Shown piece by piece: positions 1 through 10,915 of a stretch of 64,000 bases of DNA. The DNA is taken from the NCBI GenBank assembly GCA_905220665.1, contig CAJNAR010000036.1, positions 60,772-124,771 of the forward strand. The letters run 5' to 3'. Under the pieces are notes generated by a model. That model did no database searches. It was not told the origin of the DNA and worked only from the letters and a program-made list of their open reading frames with translations. Source of the stretch: Albugo candida (lineage: Eukaryota; Oomycota; Peronosporomycetes; Albuginales; Albuginaceae). Both the position numbers and the translations under genes were made by a program. Within the stretch, counting starts at the first letter, position 1. Each line of letters starts with the position of its first letter.

Positions 1-81
1 GTTGCTCCTGCCCGTGACATGTCAGCTGTTGATTGCTGCTGTTCAGCACTTTACATTCGGTGAATTGGGTACGCGGATAGG

Positions 82-402
82 TCATCCGCTGTACCGTGAC
101 CTTGATGGATGTCCAAGTCTCACTATGGTTGCCTTCCATGGGCAACCTGTACGCATGGAGGATGTTTTTCGCAGGCCTTGACCGTTCCTCTTGTACGGCC
201 CCCCTTGTGCGCACTTGAGCAGACTTTTCTTATCTCTGTTCCTGTTTTTTTGGAGCGCGAACGCCATGGCATAGCCCTGACTTTTAGCAAACTTCTGCAC
301 AGAAACTTCGACAATTTCCAAGGAGGCATACTGCGCTGAAGATGGTGCTTCGATTGGCATAGCGGGGAGTTGAATACAGAGGTAAGAACAAAGCTGAAAC
401 AC
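82..402 (-). pseudogene. FAR1-like N-terminal fragment of a Mutator-like transposase
   Basis: The minus-strand frame holds the usual N-terminal DNA-binding module of Mutator-like (MULE) transposases. It has a YA-x-A-x-x-LQKNRNRDK segment, then LLKCAQGGPYK, then RKTSSMRTGCPWKATI, i.e. the K-C, G-G and TGCP-(W/F)-KA positions in the usual order. The same order is seen in the broken transposases at 53.1 kb and 55.5 kb. The frame stops after about 106 codons, and the rest of the protein (catalytic and SWIM parts) would lie beyond the left window edge. It is therefore either a truncated relic or the start of an element cut by the window. Family assignment is from motif order only. Confidence 0.6.
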
Positions 403-1820
403 AGGTGAAAGCAGAGATGAAAACTACGCGTCAGAACAGTTTCGCGACGCGGGAGGTATTCCAGGCTGTTGATTGGCTATTAATCAGGATGGGGTGTACA
501 AATAGCAAAGGGGGTGTTTATTTAGTAGTGGCCTATTTTTTTCAGAATCCCTAATTTACACTCACATCACATGATTGATAATCACCAATAGAAATTGGAT
601 ATCCTGGTCCATTTATTGCCTTTTCACAGATGAAGGGACCCCCAGACACATAGTACGTATTACCCTTCCGATGTGGGCGCTGAAGGCCTCACACCGTAAA
701 TCGACTCCCGTTGACGTGCTCGGTATATCGTGCTGAAAAGTGAAGATCCTGCCGGTAGCAGCATCCCTCAATACCGTAAACATCGCCCATCTTCTCGTCA
801 ACACAATCGAGATATAATCAGCTACCAATCAAAAATTAATGTTCTTGGGTATCAAAGGGAGGTTTGTGACCATTTCATAATCTATATCTGCTCAGCTTGC
901 GATAGAGCATGCTCAACACAGATCCAACTGCGCTCAGTGTTTACGCAATGACTGCGATAGCAGTGGGTGCGAAGTGTTGGAGAGTGCAACGGATTGCGTG
1001 GATAAAATATGTACTTATGTATAGATCAGCCCCGAAGAGAAAATCTCTACTCTTTTGAAAGCATAATTTCTCTTTCAAGAATTTCTCCTTCACTCTCGTC
1101 ATCGACGAAGTAGATAGATGACAAGCTCTTTTATTAGCCGAGCGATCATGCTTACCATCGATCAAGTGCACGGCTATTCCTACTTGAAAGTCGACGTCAA
1201 ATGAGATTCTGTCGAGGGCTAGATTGGAAATTCGTAGGTGAGATGTCTGCAAATTTTTAAAACTGACATGTCAGCAACGGCATATAGTTACATGTACCAT
1301 CAACGTGTCTATTTCTAAGTCGCAAGTTGATAGAAGTAAGGTTGGAACCTAGAGTGGTGCTATTCTTACCGCGAAGTGCATATGAGTGATATGTTATAAC
1401 AAACATGCCGTCACTCTTAGCGAATGGTTCGCGGTGCGTTCGGTACAGAGGTTTTCCTCGTTTCGCTACACAAGATTCGATGGAATGGTGGACGAATTTT
1501 TTCTCCTGGATCTCTAAGTTGTGAGATCATTGTTCATTGATTATCAGCAAATTTCCTGAGTACGAATCTTCCCATTGTTTCTATCTTTATACCTCCATAA
1601 AATAATAGACGATGGTGGTGCTTTTCATCGCACCATATCTTTTTATGTACTCCGAAATGCTGCATGACATCATTGATTATATTTATCAGCTTTGAAAATC
1701 CGAACCAATATAAAACCACACACTAAAACTCACAAGCAGCTTGTAAGAACAATTCCGATCTAGAATCTCTTCAAGTACTCGGATCGTTAATTGACTACAG
1801 ACTTTTGATACGACAACCAA
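403..1820. other. No gene recognised
   Basis: Only short overlapping frames on both strands, none with a recognisable motif. The last few hundred bases should hold the promoter of the receptor-phosphatase gene that starts at 1821. Confidence 0.5.
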
Positions 1821-4800
1821 ATGGACGCAATTAGTGTTCTCATTCAGCAACAACATTTCATCAGCTACCAAAATTTATATTATTTCAAGCTGACGAATCA
1901 AATTTCCCAAAACTTAATAATCTCAATTTTGCTCGTCCATGTCGTCCTTATCAGCGCTTCTATTGTACGGAGATATCGACATTCCCCATCCCGGCGATAC
2001 AGTGCTCATGAAGTCAAACACACACCGATATTCAACCGACTTGTTCTTCTTTACGCGATTGTCCGCAGCTGCACAATGCTGATCGCACTCATTGTTTCTC
2101 CTGACAGCCGAACGGATTGGCTGCAATTCATTTTCCACCAGACCGCAGAATGTCTCTTTTTTTCCATTTCAATGTTTCAAGTTTTATTTTGGATCGATAT
2201 CGTAAACTCGAAAGTATCACTTCGATCTCGCTTGATTTGGAGGCTCTATTTAATTGCCAATGGGATTGTTTACGCACTGTTTGTTGGAAATGCAAGTTTA
2301 GAGCTCGTCGATATGACTCTTAACGTGCACACTCGATGGAAAGTGTGGCTTCAAGGTGTATCTATGTTCATGATGACCATCAGCTCCATATTCACGAGCG
2401 TAGGCTTAATGTATTCGATGGTGAAGCTGCACAAGCGAGTTCGACGTGTTATGAAACAACGATACAAAGCTGTTGTTGAAAAATTTTCCGACATTCAGAT
2501 GTGGAACGGAAGTCGAGAAGAAGCTCAAAGTCGGTTTCATGGACGGGTACAGAAAAAGCTGTTTAAAGCACTTATTGTCGTGGAAATCGTATTGGGAATT
2601 GTGGCGATGATGTTTCTACTTCGAGCTTTTGTATATGGGACGTGTATGATCGGAACGTATGCTATCGCCAGCAATAGTCTCGGAACGTTCATGTTTGTAG
2701 CTGTAATACTCTGTGAAGCTCTTCCTGTTGGATTGTTTTTTATGCTTATGTGGAAGGTGGAACCAAGCTCAATGCTGCCTTCTGTGGGTCAGCGTAGACC
2801 AAGCCGGAGAATGTCTCGAGTAACACGTCTACCAGCAATGCTCGGCAATGAGTTTTATCCGGCTTGGGGTACACACGAGCAGGATGAAGTAACACCGTTG
2901 CTGTCGAATGTGGTCACTGGGTACTCTCCGTCGTATTTGCGTCGTGAAGAGGGCGGTCAAAGTTTAGTCACAACACCATCGACATGTCAGATAGGTTGTC
3001 AGGTCCCCGACACAATATTGAAAATAAATGCAGAATCCTTACACGAACACACATTGCCACATTGGGCAGGCATCCCCGCTTCCATGGATATTTATTCTTC
3101 AGCTTCGACACCGTGTGATTCAACCCGGAACGGATACTTCACGGATGAAGAATCTCAGATGACTTTTAATCAAAAAAGTATTCGCTCAAGCTCACTCTCG
3201 TTGAAGTTGGGTGATCGCGTGCTGGAGAAAACTCGAGTAAATTTATTCACTCTTGTGGAACACATGAAAGGAGCAGCAGCACCGACCTCTATACAATCTA
3301 ATTCTGAAGGGAATCAATCGAATATGATTGCATCAAAATCAAACGACAACTTGAGTCGGGGGTACTGCTCAACGCATTCCATGCAAATGTACAATCCAAG
3401 CAAACCGAATCATGTTTGGTTATCCTTCCAATGTTTCAACCTCAAGGTACCTTTCAGGACTCCTGCTTGTAGCACGGTTCTTGTACTTGATGCTATCAAT
3501 GTCAATGATCAGCAAGTGCTGGAGATTGGACGCACAGAAATATCAAAAATGAAAGCCTGCACCAACGAAGCTGCAAGTATATTTTTTCATGTCATGATCT
3601 CGGTCAATGTGGACAAGGTTGAAATACTGCGAGCTTCTTTGTACGATGTGCGGAACATGCGAAATCCGAATGACCTCGATACTCAATGGCTTATCGGCCA
3701 AACTGTCATTTCAGCCGTACCTTATCGTAGATTGGACCGAACGAACAGGAAATGGGGCCATGCGACAATGCATGAGTTGTACAACTCGTTCCCTCAAGTT
3801 GGACGCGTAGGTGATCTGATAGTCCGTTCTGAAGCCGACGTTCAATGCGCTTCTACAAAATCTACTGGGAATACGACACTCCCGCAGCGAATAACTCGAG
3901 CATTTGTATACCATCAAATCGATTTACTTCAGGCTCACAACTCTCAAGCGAATTTTCTCAGCTTCGATGGTTTGGAAACAGGTAGCAAACGCTTTGGATT
4001 ACATAATCGATCAGAAACAAGGAAGATTCTGATCGAGGAAGAACTTGTTGAGAGTGTTTACACGTGGGAAATTCCCTACCAGTTGCTACAACTTGTGCTC
4101 TCAGATCTGCTCTACAAGCTCAAGGTCCATGAAGAAGAAACGTTATCCGCCAAATATAAAGTCAAATCGACTTTCAGTGAGGAGAGAAGTGGAGCTTCAC
4201 TATTCACAAATACGTACTCTCATCCACTCAATGTTTTGGCTAGCAACCCAAGTCAAAGTACGGTCATGCAACACATGGATCCGAACATCATCCCCAAGGT
4301 TGATGGTGAAATCAGCATGCTTTCAGAGATGATCTATCACATTCAAGACGACGCCATGGAGCGAAAAGAACGAAAATGGCGTTTTGATTTACTTGACAAG
4401 ATGAAAGCTCACATCACAATGGCGGAGAAGGCGATACTTCTTTACAGTACGACAGAGTATGATGGTTTGACATTTAAACCAAGCACAAAGAAAGCGGATC
4501 CATGCCTTAGCTTTTTGGCATTGAATTTACATCAACAATTGCTCACAATAGGATCAGCTATGCCGACATCAAGAAGTGATGTGGAATTACCGGGTGCCAT
4601 CTCATCTTTGGGTGGACTTGAGTATAGTCAGTTAGTTGATTCCTTCAACTCGGAAGCAATTGTGTCACCTTCGAGCAAGATTCTCGGAAGAAGAGATACT
4701 CAGCGCCGATTGTGTGACTATTTCGCTGGTGATGATTCTTGGAAGGATGGAGAAGAGGACGATGATGATCTTGATGATGAAGTCTATGGTCTGGTTGAAG

Positions 4801-6611
4801 GTTTTGAAGAGGAAGCTGCAGAGCCTACGGATTCTATGGAAACCAAAGCTGCTATCATCTCTGCTTCGAATTTATTGACAAGTTCGCAGAAGACACTGAA
4901 AGCGATTCCACTCGCTGCTTCGTCTTCAACTGTAATGGATAGTTCGTCCGACCTCTCAAAGAACAAGAATGCTTCTCAGGGGGCTGTACTTTCATCATAC
5001 AAGCCAGAACGATCCAGAAGTCGACTTGAAAGTATGCAAGCGATGGAAGCATTTGAAGAAATTGTTGCAGATATTCTGAGAAACGATCAAGATTCAGTTG
5101 AGCATATCGAAACAAATAGCGATCAAAGTTGTGAAACCGAAGCTGATTCGAGTATCAACCGTGGCGATCGAGACGACATGTCACAAGACGCATCGGAGAG
5201 GTCAGAAAAGCCACAACCTTTTCAATATTCAAGTCTTTATGGGACTATCACTGTTGGAGCCTTTGCTGCTCATGTGTATGGCTTCAAGAAGGGTGGTATC
5301 CGACAAATGCAAGAAGAGTTGTATAAAATTCAGTCCAACCTTGAGAAAGAAATAGCGAAAAAGGACACGTCGGAATTCTCAATTGACGTGCTTACCCAGC
5401 AACATCACGAACTCTCCTGGGATATCGAACGTAGACTCGAAGTCGCATTTTGTCAGGCTCTTAGTGCTCTTGTCACGTGTTTTCAGCAGACTCTTTTTGG
5501 GATTATTTACTCAGAAGGCACGCCATTTTATCGATCGGGGCTCGAGTCAAGCGATGATTTATTATCAGAATCTCCATCGATTTCTATAGCGGAGTGTCGA
5601 CTTCGATACATAGAGATGTTGTTGGAGATTGGATTCTTATTCTCTGTAGAGAGCTTGCTATCAACTTACAGAAAAGAAGCCGGCATGCTGGGAGATATGG
5701 ATGCAGCTGTTCGAGAATTACAACGTTGTCGGATCTGTTTATGTCGAGTCAATTCACCGAAAGAAGCAGAGTTTCGTGTCGCTCTTTCAACAACTCCAAG
5801 CGGACTTTTGATCGAATTGCCACTTATCCTGTGTGATCCACATCAGTATCCAAAAAGATCGATGCACCGAATATTGGGTCAGGACCGCAAAAGCGGAGCA
5901 ATATATTTAGATCCAGCATCGCTCATAGTCTCATCGGAACGTCAGGGTGACAAGAATGCTACGGATGAACGATTAAATCGTCTTTTTACAGGCACAATAT
6001 CCATTGTACCAGTTCTGTTCTCCCAGGGTGTCAATGAGATGCAGACAGTTGCGAATACAGTTGGAAAAGCATCACTTCAGCGGGAAATCAATGTTGCAAA
6101 TTTTGCTCGTCTCGAGAGATATTTCGACGAGTATTGCAAGTTCAGCCGACTTACGTGTCCGCTTCCTTGGACGAAAAAGCCACCTGACGGTTTTAGTGAT
6201 GAAAAACACGATGGGTACTATACCTTTGCCGACCAAAAGGCGATCTTTGAGGAGTTGCGAATAAACGTGCACCGAGCCGGTCGAGAAAAGAAATGTATGG
6301 AGATTCTGACACTTTCATCGTTTCTAGCTCGATCACTAGGTGGTGGACGTGTGACATGCTGTAAGTCTGCAAAAGATAGAACGGCGATGTCAGTGACCCT
6401 CGAACAAGCCAATTTATTTGTACATTGTCATCGATTACGTCCGGAATTACGAGATTTTGTCACGTCGCTACTCCGAACACATGGAGTGCGACGTGAAAAT
6501 GCTCGGAAGAATATTGGACAAGCCAAATACTGTTTCAGCGCATTGCAGAATTACATGCTTCCTAGTGCATACAAGTGTCCACCAGGGACAGGAGGAGGAA
6601 GCAAATCCTGA
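1821..6611 (+). CDS. GPCR-INPP4 fusion: seven-helix receptor with inositol polyphosphate 4-phosphatase domain
   Basis: Uninterrupted 1,596-aa frame from an ATG. Seven hydrophobic segments lie near residues 31-49, 73-93, 102-128, 138-155, 175-201, 248-272 and 287-311, with basic loops, as in a G-protein-coupled receptor. After a Ser-rich linker, residues about 530-680 resemble the C2 domain that begins type II inositol polyphosphate 4-phosphatases (WLSFQCFNLKVP, then GRTEI, then LRASLYDVRN). Acidic low-complexity stretches follow. The C-terminal catalytic loop reads CKSAKDRT, a CX5R phosphatase signature with C1514 and R1520, identical to the INPP4 signature. INPP4 enzymes remove the 4-phosphate from PI(3,4)P2, so this protein probably sits in a membrane and couples ligand sensing to phosphoinositide turnover. 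Oomycetes are known for such receptor-enzyme fusions (GPCR-bigrams). No intron is needed. Ligand and specificity cannot be read from sequence. Confidence 0.88.
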   Translation: MDAISVLIQQQHFISYQNLYYFKLTNQISQNLIISILLVHVVLISASIVRRYRHSPSRRYSAHEVKHTPIFNRLVLLYAIVRSCTMLIALIVSPDSRTDWLQFIFHQTAECLFFSISMFQVLFWIDIVNSKVSLRSRLIWRLYLIANGIVYALFVGNASLELVDMTLNVHTRWKVWLQGVSMFMMTISSIFTSVGLMYSMVKLHKRVRRVMKQRYKAVVEKFSDIQMWNGSREEAQSRFHGRVQKKLFKALIVVEIVLGIVAMMFLLRAFVYGTCMIGTYAIASNSLGTFMFVAVILCEALPVGLFFMLMWKVEPSSMLPSVGQRRPSRRMSRVTRLPAMLGNEFYPAWGTHEQDEVTPLLSNVVTGYSPSYLRREEGGQSLVTTPSTCQIGCQVPDTILKINAESLHEHTLPHWAGIPASMDIYSSASTPCDSTRNGYFTDEESQMTFNQKSIRSSSLSLKLGDRVLEKTRVNLFTLVEHMKGAAAPTSIQSNSEGNQSNMIASKSNDNLSRGYCSTHSMQMYNPSKPNHVWLSFQCFNLKVPFRTPACSTVLVLDAINVNDQQVLEIGRTEISKMKACTNEAASIFFHVMISVNVDKVEILRASLYDVRNMRNPNDLDTQWLIGQTVISAVPYRRLDRTNRKWGHATMHELYNSFPQVGRVGDLIVRSEADVQCASTKSTGNTTLPQRITRAFVYHQIDLLQAHNSQANFLSFDGLETGSKRFGLHNRSETRKILIEEELVESVYTWEIPYQLLQLVLSDLLYKLKVHEEETLSAKYKVKSTFSEERSGASLFTNTYSHPLNVLASNPSQSTVMQHMDPNIIPKVDGEISMLSEMIYHIQDDAMERKERKWRFDLLDKMKAHITMAEKAILLYSTTEYDGLTFKPSTKKADPCLSFLALNLHQQLLTIGSAMPTSRSDVELPGAISSLGGLEYSQLVDSFNSEAIVSPSSKILGRRDTQRRLCDYFAGDDSWKDGEEDDDDLDDEVYGLVEGFEEEAAEPTDSMETKAAIISASNLLTSSQKTLKAIPLAASSSTVMDSSSDLSKNKNASQGAVLSSYKPERSRSRLESMQAMEAFEEIVADILRNDQDSVEHIETNSDQSCETEADSSINRGDRDDMSQDASERSEKPQPFQYSSLYGTITVGAFAAHVYGFKKGGIRQMQEELYKIQSNLEKEIAKKDTSEFSIDVLTQQHHELSWDIERRLEVAFCQALSALVTCFQQTLFGIIYSEGTPFYRSGLESSDDLLSESPSISIAECRLRYIEMLLEIGFLFSVESLLSTYRKEAGMLGDMDAAVRELQRCRICLCRVNSPKEAEFRVALSTTPSGLLIELPLILCDPHQYPKRSMHRILGQDRKSGAIYLDPASLIVSSERQGDKNATDERLNRLFTGTISIVPVLFSQGVNEMQTVANTVGKASLQREINVANFARLERYFDEYCKFSRLTCPLPWTKKPPDGFSDEKHDGYYTFADQKAIFEELRINVHRAGREKKCMEILTLSSFLARSLGGGRVTCCKSAKDRTAMSVTLEQANLFVHCHRLRPELRDFVTSLLRTHGVRRENARKNIGQAKYCFSALQNYMLPSAYKCPPGTGGGSKS

Positions 6612-6730
6612 CGGGTCATCGGATGACTATGGAAAATGGTGTATGAAATGTACAAAAAGTAGCTGAGAGCCAGCTACGAGGCGTAAGATGATCCTTTAGT
6701 GCTCTTTAGCGTTAATACAACACGTTCAAT

Positions 6731-7130
6731 TCAGCTTAGCTGGAGCGCGTGATAGGAAGTGCAAAGCTGTAAGGATTGAAAAGGACTGCTGGTCATGCGG
6801 GGCTGATTGATCGAACAGGCTTTCTTACGAAGCTGTGAAAAAAGAGCTTCATTTCTTTGCAGATATTCCATTATGCGTTTGTAGCGGTCCGCAAAGAAAA
6901 GCATATGTAATAGACCATTGTCTGCTAGATCAATCTCGCGTACATTTTGCCTTCGGAAATGGGCTATTTGTATGGCATTTTTCAGCCCAACACCCCAATT
7001 GAAAGCAGAAGTAACGAAGAAAGCACACATCAAGGTACGCTAAAAGAGGAGGATAATTTTCCGTCCGACTCGAAGATGCCAATTTATTAAAATACTGGTG
7101 AAGAACTGACATGTCGTTTGGAAATAACAC
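6731..7130 (-). pseudogene. Unrecognised broken reading frame
   Basis: Two minus-strand frames, about 6731-7033 and 6930-7130, overlap and read like one protein broken by a frame change near 7030. The first part contains SVLHQYFNKLASSSRTE. The second contains REIDLADNGLLHMLFFADRY, vaguely like an ankyrin-type helix pair. A short unrecognised intron could also explain the change of frame. No function is proposed and the reality of the gene is uncertain. Confidence 0.25.
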
Positions 7131-7148
7131 ATGTCGTTTGGAAATAAC
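7109..7148. repeat. Perfect 20-bp tandem duplication
   Basis: The 20-mer acatgtcgtttggaaataac occurs twice back to back with no mismatch. It overlaps the upstream end of the broken frame at 6731-7130. Probably simple replication slippage. Confidence 0.9.
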
Positions 7149-7834
7149 ACTGATGGGGATAACCCGTCAATTATTGGAGAAAGCAGTATTAAGGAACTCG
7201 AATTCACTCTGTCTGTTTTGAGGCTTTATACCTTACTCGACGTCGCTTACTAGCATTCTTGAAGGTCATGGTGGAGTCTAAGACAATACAATGCAATACA
7301 TGACCTAGAAGAATATCACGAAAATCGTATTTGCCGAATTCTTCTGACTTAAGTAATCAAACGTAAGCGTTGCGAAGCTGCGTATCAAATATTTACAGAC
7401 GACCGTAGAATGAACATAGGACACATATGGCGTAGTGCTCGATGGGATAAAGCGAGAAAAAAGGAGATTTCTACTTTACTTGCTTTAAGAAGCCGAAAAT
7501 CATTTTGATGGACCATCAAACGCTTACTGATCTGCAACATTTGCATATATGCGCTACAATGCATATCAATCGATGAAATGAAAGATTATAATGTGCTTGG
7601 ATAGTGGCTTAGATGAGACGACATGACGAAGGATAGGTGGGTCAGCAGTCTTGGAACTAGTACAAGTAGATAACTTTACAGAGACCGACACCCAGCGTGC
7701 TCAGATTGACGCCAAGCACAAAGTGTATCTGCTTCGCGTTTGTGATACACGCTATATTTTTCTTTTAGGAAAATTTCTGGCCAAGGACGTAACGATGGTA
7801 GATTTATAGACGTATCCTTCGGTTCTTCAGATTT
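7149..7834. other. No gene recognised
   Basis: AT-rich DNA with no frame over 60 codons and no recognisable RNA or repeat. Confidence 0.5.
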
Positions 7835-8738
7835 TCAAGAACCACGAACTGTGGGCCAAGGGAATACTGCAGATAAAAGTTCTTTCCATACGATCTTTCG
7901 AATTTTCTTGACAAAAGAATCACGGATAGCGTCGCTGTTAGACAAGGCTTCGATGTCAGAAGACCATCGATATTGTTCCATTACTCTCTGCACTGCTTCC
8001 ATGGCCAAGAAATGCTCCCTTTTCTCCTCAAAGTAGTTTACAGCAGTATTGCCACCAAAGAATGCTAGGATTGGACATTCAAGGTTCCAAGACTCCAAAT
8101 GACCTCAAATACGTTTAAATGGATACTATGAGCTTGCTTTTCGGCTTTGAAACCACCAGAGCGTGATTTTGCACGTTCCACCAGCAATGTTAATAGATCT
8201 GCACTTCTATTTTGACTAAAAGTGGACCCTTTTTGCTTTTTTATATAGCAAAAATACTTGCGTAATTCTGCCCCGCTGTACCTGATAACAACCCCGTCTG
8301 TAATTTTTTAACGCAATCCAACAGAGACAAAGGAATTACAACAAAGTCAACCGAGGATCCGTTCACCTGATAGCTTACTGCGAAGCCGTTCCCAACAAAG
8401 TACACGCAACATTGCATGAATGTTGTGATAGCAGCGTAAGTCTTCATCTCCGGACAACCATATAGAACTTCTAGCTCTAATGGAAGGTTCTTCCAGCCTT
8501 CGATTTGTGGAAAGCTTACACGATAGTTGCTCTCTGAGCTCGGTATTAACTCGGAAAGATATGTTGAGTCTATAGCAAAATGAGAGCTGAGTCGATACTT
8601 CCATATTTCGGCATCAAACAAGTGTCGACAGCTTTTCCGACTATACTGAATAGCGATCAAGTAGTTCTTAAGGCTGTTATAGTCCAAAAATGTTAACATT
8701 GAGTTCAATGCGACCTCAGACTCTACTAATGCGAGCAT
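7835..8738 (-). pseudogene. Decayed paralogue of the F-box-like/macrodomain gene at 42.5-43.4 kb
   Basis: From an ATG at 8738 the frame gives an F-box-like start (LTFLDYNSLKNYLIAIQ, then AEIWKYRL) and the entry of a macrodomain (GCPEMKTYAAITTF, then VNGSSVDFVVIPL). These parallel GCLEMKNYLAIATL and IDGHQVDCIAFP in the intact protein at 42456-43388. A TAA stops the frame at about 8239. The C-terminal part (AFFGGNTAVNYFEEKREHF, then YRWSSD) reappears in another frame at 7835-8098 and parallels the STGNNRYPPEEASHLAL part of the intact copy. The central ADP-ribose-binding stretch (IHCVGP in the intact copy) is not recognisable. A stop, a frame change and a missing centre point to a pseudogene of an old dispersed duplication. 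An unrecognised intron seems less likely. Confidence 0.72.
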
Positions 8739-10746
8739 TACTGTTTACTCGCCCACCACTCAATTGGGGAATAGCTTTTTTTCCACAAATGATTAATTGA
8801 AATCAACCAAATAGGTAGCATTGGAACGTACGCCAGCAAAAACTTGCGAGATTACTGCAAACTTTCGTTAGATATTGTTTCGGCCAATGTTCGAATGCTC
8901 GAAAGACAGTCATGGGTGATATCATTTTAAATTTGTAGAAAAAGTACTATGTGATGCGGATACTGTAGGATCGCGCAAGAACATATCCTGCTTATTCTAC
9001 CTGATGTCAAGAAGCAAAGTAGTAAGTAACTGCCTGAGTCCTTTCCCTAAATTTAGCCGGTACGGCAGTTGAAAACGATTACCTTTGCCGTGAGAACAGG
9101 GGAAATCGAGTCGCTGCGGCGATGCCGACAAAACAACATATACGCCACTGGACACATTATCTGCTGGGATGAAAATGAGGAGTAAGTTGCACAAATCATT
9201 GCGATGTTGACAGGCTTGATTTCTATGCAGTCTTGACTTTGCTATCCTGTATTGAGGCGTAATCACAACGCGTTGTTGGTATCAGTCAGTAGGATAAGTC
9301 CAGGCAATCAAGATCACAAAAGTGATCTGGCCGTTCATCGTAACTTATGCGGGAACTCCAATCTTCAAGCTCAAAAGAAAAGTGCAAGCAAAATAAAAAC
9401 TCGTGTGTTTTTTGTAAGCTCTTCAATCATAACGTAATGACGAAATGCGATAGTATAAAGACGTTGAATGTCATAATCAACGTAAGGAAACGAATATACA
9501 CTCGATATTTCATATTTCGTCTTTGTTTCTGTGTGCCCACGATAAGGGCACACTGAGCAGTACCTATTCGCCAATGTGACTGAGAGATTCCCATTTCCTC
9601 TATTATACAGATGCGTACACCAGCACCTTCTCGTATTTATCTAGTTTCAGTTTTCATTAGTCATAAGTCCAAACGTATATGCGGCCGTGTAAATGAATTA
9701 AAGTATATAGATACTGTTTCTGGTCCTATTGTGCTTTGATATCGCTGCTGCAGTCATACAAAGTCGATGCCCGATCCAAACTTACATATTGTCAGCTTAG
9801 CAGAAGCGATTGCCACTGTGACAAATCCACAAATACGTGTGAGTTCCAGCTACTTGCGTGTCCTTTCTGTACCGGAAAGCACAAAAAAAAAAGAGTCTCA
9901 AGTGGCTTTGGAAACCCTTCCAGCAGTGCAGCAACAATTTAAATAACACCAAATGAGGAATCAAAGAAACGTTATATATTTCCAGGCTAGCTGACAATGG
10001 AAGGCGCAGCAACTTTACGACTTAGTTACCATGTACTCCTATCAGTGTAGTCATCTCAATGTTCATCACCTATCAAAAGTATTGGAAAGATCCGCAATTC
10101 TTGCTAAGATAATTTATCAGACACACCTAGCTGATAGAAGACGCCAATATTTTAGCTCAATGTCGCACGACAAAATTGTATAATTTCAAGAGCGTTGCCT
10201 TGGATAAACTATCATTTGACGCTTTCTATAACGCTGAGTGGCATTCGAAAGATAAGCTACAAAAATAGCCCCTCTTCTCATACTTCAAGTAAATAGTTTC
10301 CTTCTAGCGCTTACGTCGTAAATAATCGAATGTTGATATTTATTATGACGGAATCACCAGATTGTCGTATCTTGCATTTTTAGTCTAGTAGGAGTCGATG
10401 TTGCATCATTTAATTACCAAAACAGTAAGTATTATATATGCAATTGCACGGGTCAGCAAGAAATTTAAGTGGTCTTGAGATTTTTCACGCAGGGTATCAA
10501 AACCGTACCTTGATTTATTCCAAGTAGGTGCTGGGGAACACACCTTAATACTTTACGCTATCTCCATAATGTGGTATGCCAAGCGGTCTTTAATAGTTTC
10601 CACGAGATTGCTTTAGTTGAGTGAGGAGAAATGTCCAGGAAGAGATTCTACATTTCCTTTAGCAAGCTCTAAGTAGATGATGAGAGCTGGCAAACCATAC
10701 ATGCAAATGGCGCCCAATATTTTGTTTGTCCATTCTGCTTGATCAG
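8739..10746. other. No gene recognised
   Basis: About 2 kb with only short frames and no recognisable domain, RNA gene or terminal repeat. The last 30 bases (10,717-10,746) resemble the leader of Copia-1; see the findings. Confidence 0.45.
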
Positions 10747-10897
10747 TGTGAGATAAATGAGAAACTCTTTTATTTGAAGCTTATGATCCTATCATCACTT
10801 CTCTCCCTTTCCTACAATCTTCGTAGATTACCAAGAGGCGCTTCATCCATTCCAAGGAACGCGATCTTTCGCCATCACTAGTCTCGCCTTTTCAACA
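10747..10897 (-). repeat. Copia-1 3' LTR
   Basis: 151 bp matching 15328-15478 with scattered differences, some in the first 40 bases. The adjoining purine tract on its right marks it as the 3' LTR of the minus-strand element. Confidence 0.85.
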
Positions 10898-10915
10898 CTC
10901 CTTTCCGACGTGTCA

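Noticed and set aside
10705..10720. tggcgccc as a retroviral-type primer-binding site next to Copia-1
   Set aside because: It is on the wrong strand and outside the LTR for this minus-strand element; likely chance.
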